The notes beneath the pieces are model-generated. The model had not been told where the DNA came from. It made no database searches and was given only the letters and a program-made list of their open reading frames with translations. DNA of 8,782 nt. It comes from Janthinobacterium lividum. Its GTDB lineage: Bacteria; Pseudomonadota; Gammaproteobacteria; Burkholderiales; Burkholderiaceae_D. The position numbers and the translations under genes were made by a program. Position 1 is the stretch's first letter. The number at the start of each line of letters is the position of its first letter. The stretch covers positions 1 to 8,782 of the forward strand of contig CAMBDR010000129.1 in the NCBI GenBank assembly GCA_945864765.1. The letters run 5' to 3'. Positions 6,606-8,782 of the stretch are shown one piece after another.

Positions 6606-7844
6606 ATGCTCTCTTCCATCGGTCGCCGTTTCAAGCAGCATCGCCTGCTTTCTTTATTGCCTGTCAGAGCAATTTTGCTCAGTGTGACACTATTTGCGCT
6701 GCCACATGTGGTGCAGGCGGATGATTTTGCTGATATCAGTAAATTTATTCGCGCAGGTCAATTTGCTGAAGCACTCAGCAAAGTTGACGCTGCCTTGGTG
6801 CAACGCCCGAAAGATGCGCAAATGCGCTTCTTAAAAGGTTTGATTCTAACCGAACAAAACAAAAGTGCCGAAGCCATTGTCATTTTCACCAAAATGACTG
6901 AAGACTTCCCTGATTTACCGGAACCGTATAATAATTTGGCCGTGCTGTATGCTGCGGGTGGTCAATACGAGAAGGCCCGCATGGCTCTGGAAGCGGCGAT
7001 TCGCACCCATCCTGCCTATGCGACCGCTTATGAAAATTTGGGCGATGTGTATGCCAAATTGGCGGGCCAAGCCTATGACAAAGCCTTGCAAGCCGACAAC
7101 TATACCAAATTAGCCACACAAGCTTATGATAAAGCCTTGCAGCTTGATGCCAATAATGCATCAACCAAGAAAAAGCTGGCAATGGTACGCACGATGACGA
7201 GTAACAAGCCCGTTGATACGCAAATTGCCACGCACGTTGCCAAAGCCACACCCGGCGCAAAACCAGCCACTGCTGCACCCGCACCGATACCAGTGGCCGC
7301 TACCCCTGCGCCCACACCGCTGCAAGTGGCCAAACTCGAACCCAAGCCTGAAATAAAGCCCACGGCCAAGCCAGAGCCCAAAGTTGAAGCCAAACCCGAA
7401 GCCAAGCCTGCCGCCAAAGCGGAACCCAAACCCGAGGTAAAACCCGAACCGAAGGCCGAACCCAAGCCTGAAGTCAAGGCCAAACCCGAACCAAAAACCG
7501 ATTCCGACCAGGACGAAGCCTTGCGTACACTGAATGTGTGGGCCAAAGCCTGGAGTTCGAAAGATGTAAAAACCTATTTGAATAGCTACGCCAACGATTT
7601 CCAAACGCCAAAGGGCGAATCGCGCAAAGCATGGGCCGAAGAACGCCGCACCCGCATTGAAAGCAAAGGGCGCATCAATGTGGTGATCGAATCGGCGCAA
7701 GTGAATGTGGAAGGCAATACCGCAACCATTAAATTCCGCCAGTCCTATACGTCCGACAAATTATCGTCCAACAGCCGCAAAGTGATTGTGATGGTCAAGC
7801 AGGGTGGTAAGTGGCAAATCAAGCAGGAGCGCTCGGGAAGCTGA
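6606..7844 (+). CDS. Exported TPR protein with Lys/Pro/Glu linker and C-terminal Csd6-type NTF2-like domain
   Basis: The 412-residue product starts with a signal peptide (basic MLSSIGRRFKQHR, hydrophobic 18-36, probable cleavage after VVQA at 38). Residues 39-184 form about four to five TPR-like units, a protein-interaction scaffold, including a 17-residue tandem duplication at 149-182. A Pro/Ala-rich then Lys/Pro/Glu-rich linker (about 213-298) resembles the TonB periplasmic linker. The last 113 residues (300-412, from SDQDEALRTLNVWAKAWSSKD to the GGKWQIKQE end) look like the NTF2-like accessory domain found on Csd6-type L,D-peptidases. ATG 6606 is preferred over TTG 6594 because it begins a good signal peptide; neither has a strong Shine-Dalgarno. 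The stop overlaps the next start (TGATG), so it likely works with the L,D-transpeptidase in periplasmic peptidoglycan trimming or remodelling. No catalytic motif is visible; the role is inferred. Confidence 0.88.
   Translation: MLSSIGRRFKQHRLLSLLPVRAILLSVTLFALPHVVQADDFADISKFIRAGQFAEALSKVDAALVQRPKDAQMRFLKGLILTEQNKSAEAIVIFTKMTEDFPDLPEPYNNLAVLYAAGGQYEKARMALEAAIRTHPAYATAYENLGDVYAKLAGQAYDKALQADNYTKLATQAYDKALQLDANNASTKKKLAMVRTMTSNKPVDTQIATHVAKATPGAKPATAAPAPIPVAATPAPTPLQVAKLEPKPEIKPTAKPEPKVEAKPEAKPAAKAEPKPEVKPEPKAEPKPEVKAKPEPKTDSDQDEALRTLNVWAKAWSSKDVKTYLNSYANDFQTPKGESRKAWAEERRTRIESKGRINVVIESAQVNVEGNTATIKFRQSYTSDKLSSNSRKVIVMVKQGGKWQIKQERSGS
7050..7151 (+). repeat. 51-bp tandem duplication in the TPR domain
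   Basis: Two adjacent 51-bp units (7050-7100 and 7101-7151) match at 36 of 51 bases and encode YAKLAGQAYDKALQADN and YTKLATQAYDKALQLDA, 13 of 17 residues identical. Seventeen residues is half a 34-residue TPR, so the copy adds one extra helix-sized segment. The many third-position differences suggest an old duplication rather than recent slippage. Confidence 0.85.
7341..7496 (+). repeat. Degenerate KPEP/KPEAK codon repeats (periplasmic linker)
   Basis: About 52 codons encode a run built from KPE, KPEPK, KPEVK and KPEAK units (residues 246-297 of the TPR protein). The DNA repeats variants of aa(a/g)cc(c/t)ga(a/g) with synonymous variation. Alternating Lys and Glu around prolines favours an extended rod, as in TonB. 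It joins the TPR scaffold to the NTF2-like domain. Confidence 0.8.
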
Positions 7845-8782
7845 TGTTGTATTTTGCTCCACTCTCCAAGCAGATGAATCGAATCTGTTGTGCATTGCGC
7901 ATATTGTTAACTGCGCTGTTAACGCCGCTACTGATAGCGCTGCTGGCGGCATCTGGCGCGGCAGCCGTGCCGCCATCGCCACCGCCCCCCATGCCGCCAG
8001 TCGCGCTGAATGCGTCGGATCAAAAACCGGACCCCGATATGCTCTTGATCCATATTTATAAGGATCTGGCCAACGGACAATTGAAATCAGCACAGCAAAG
8101 GGCCGATAAGCTGGTTGAGCTGTACCCGACTTTCCGGCTGGGGCAATTGATACGAGGCGACTTGCTATTAATGCATGCTCGCCCGGTGACTGGCATGGGC
8201 ACCGCCAGTTTGGCCCCCAAGGACAGGCTCAGCGACCTGCGCAACGAAGCCTTGGTGCGTTTAAAAGCCCTGCGTGATCGCCCCGACCCGGATTTGATTC
8301 CACGCGCCTTGTTGCAATTGCGCGATGATCAAAAATATGCGCTGGTAGTGGATACGGCGCAATCGCGCATTTATGTCTATCAGAATTTTAATGGCCGCAT
8401 CAAGTTCATTACCGATTACTATATTTCACATGGTAAATTTGGCATTAATAAGCTGCGGGAAGGCGATCAAAAAACCCCGCTCGGCGTGTATTACATTACC
8501 AGCCGTCTGGCCAAGGCGCGCTTACCCGACTTTTACGGCGCGGGCGCACTGCCGATCAATTACCCCAACGAATGGGACAAAATCAATGGGCGTAGTGGCT
8601 CCGGGATTTGGTTGCATGGCACGCCAGCCAATAATTTTAGGCGTCCGCCGCTGGCCTCGGATGGTTGCGTGGTGCTCACCAACCCGGATTTGGAAAAACT
8701 CCTGAATTCGATTGAAATTGGCAAAACGCCGGTCATTATTAATGAAACCGTCGAATTCGTAAACCGCACCCGCTGGGAAGCC
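7844..8782 (+). CDS. YkuD-family L,D-transpeptidase / L,D-carboxypeptidase, 3' end outside window
   Basis: The frame stays open for 313 codons to the window end. The enzyme class cuts or crosslinks tetrapeptide stems of peptidoglycan in the periplasm through an active-site cysteine. Residues 11-41 form a signal peptide (MNRICCALR, long hydrophobic core, end at SGAAA), followed by a Pro-rich stretch (43-52). A helical N-domain (about 60-160) precedes the YkuD domain (about 165-300). That domain holds YALVVDTAQSRIYVY (165-179), GDQKTPLGVYYI (207-218), the catalytic His in IWLHGTP (His258) and SDGCVVLTN with Cys275. The first start is ATG 7844, overlapping the upstream stop as TGATG, with GGGA 5 bases before it. 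ATG 7874 (Met11) gives a more typical signal peptide. Overall layout resembles Csd6/YafK-type proteins. Whether a C-terminal NTF2-like domain follows cannot be seen here. Confidence 0.9.
   Translation, partial: MLYFAPLSKQMNRICCALRILLTALLTPLLIALLAASGAAAVPPSPPPPMPPVALNASDQKPDPDMLLIHIYKDLANGQLKSAQQRADKLVELYPTFRLGQLIRGDLLLMHARPVTGMGTASLAPKDRLSDLRNEALVRLKALRDRPDPDLIPRALLQLRDDQKYALVVDTAQSRIYVYQNFNGRIKFITDYYISHGKFGINKLREGDQKTPLGVYYITSRLAKARLPDFYGAGALPINYPNEWDKINGRSGSGIWLHGTPANNFRRPPLASDGCVVLTNPDLEKLLNSIEIGKTPVIINETVEFVNRTRWEA

Noticed and set aside
7124..7546. Minus-strand open frame of 140 residues, very Gly/Ser/Leu-rich, opposite the TPR protein gene
   Set aside because: It is the antisense shadow of the Lys/Pro/Glu codon repeats; it has no ribosome binding site and no recognisable domain. 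The overlapping 7161-7700 frame is the same artefact.

Overview
The window looks like ordinary chromosome from a betaproteobacterium of the order Burkholderiales. The moderate GC content, the protein sequences and the order cysS, alkA-like glycosylase, accA, tilS, lysC, tRNA-Ser suggest an Oxalobacteraceae-type genome, perhaps near Undibacterium or Janthinobacterium. That placement is inference from remembered family sequences; no search was run. I see no phage, insertion sequence, CRISPR array or integrase.

Left part (1-6434), all transcribed leftwards. Reading in the direction of transcription: cysS (cysteinyl-tRNA synthetase) overlaps a 3-methyladenine DNA glycosylase gene in a TGATG junction. 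After 142 bp comes accA (acetyl-CoA carboxylase carboxyltransferase alpha), with its own sigma70-like promoter. tilS (tRNA-Ile lysidine synthetase) follows accA after only 3 bp. lysC (aspartokinase) has its own promoter and a well-placed internal ribosome binding site that could produce a separate regulatory beta subunit. Downstream of lysC are tRNA-Ser(GCT), tRNA-Arg(ACG) and a second, identical tRNA-Arg cut by the window edge. Both complete tRNA genes encode CCA and have recognisable promoters.

Middle (6435-6605): a 171-bp divergent intergenic region with a rightward promoter candidate (extended -10) and a pair of AACAACAAT direct repeats. I found no convincing cysS promoter.

Right part (6606-8782), transcribed rightwards: a two-gene unit joined by a TGATG overlap. 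The first gene encodes an exported TPR protein with a TonB-like Lys/Pro/Glu linker and a C-terminal NTF2-like domain resembling the one attached to Csd6-type L,D-peptidases. The second, cut by the window end, encodes an exported YkuD-fold L,D-transpeptidase or carboxypeptidase with its catalytic His and Cys visible. The pair probably acts together on periplasmic peptidoglycan and is the least routine part of the window. The rest is housekeeping: tRNA supply and charging, fatty acid and aspartate-family amino acid synthesis, and alkylation repair.
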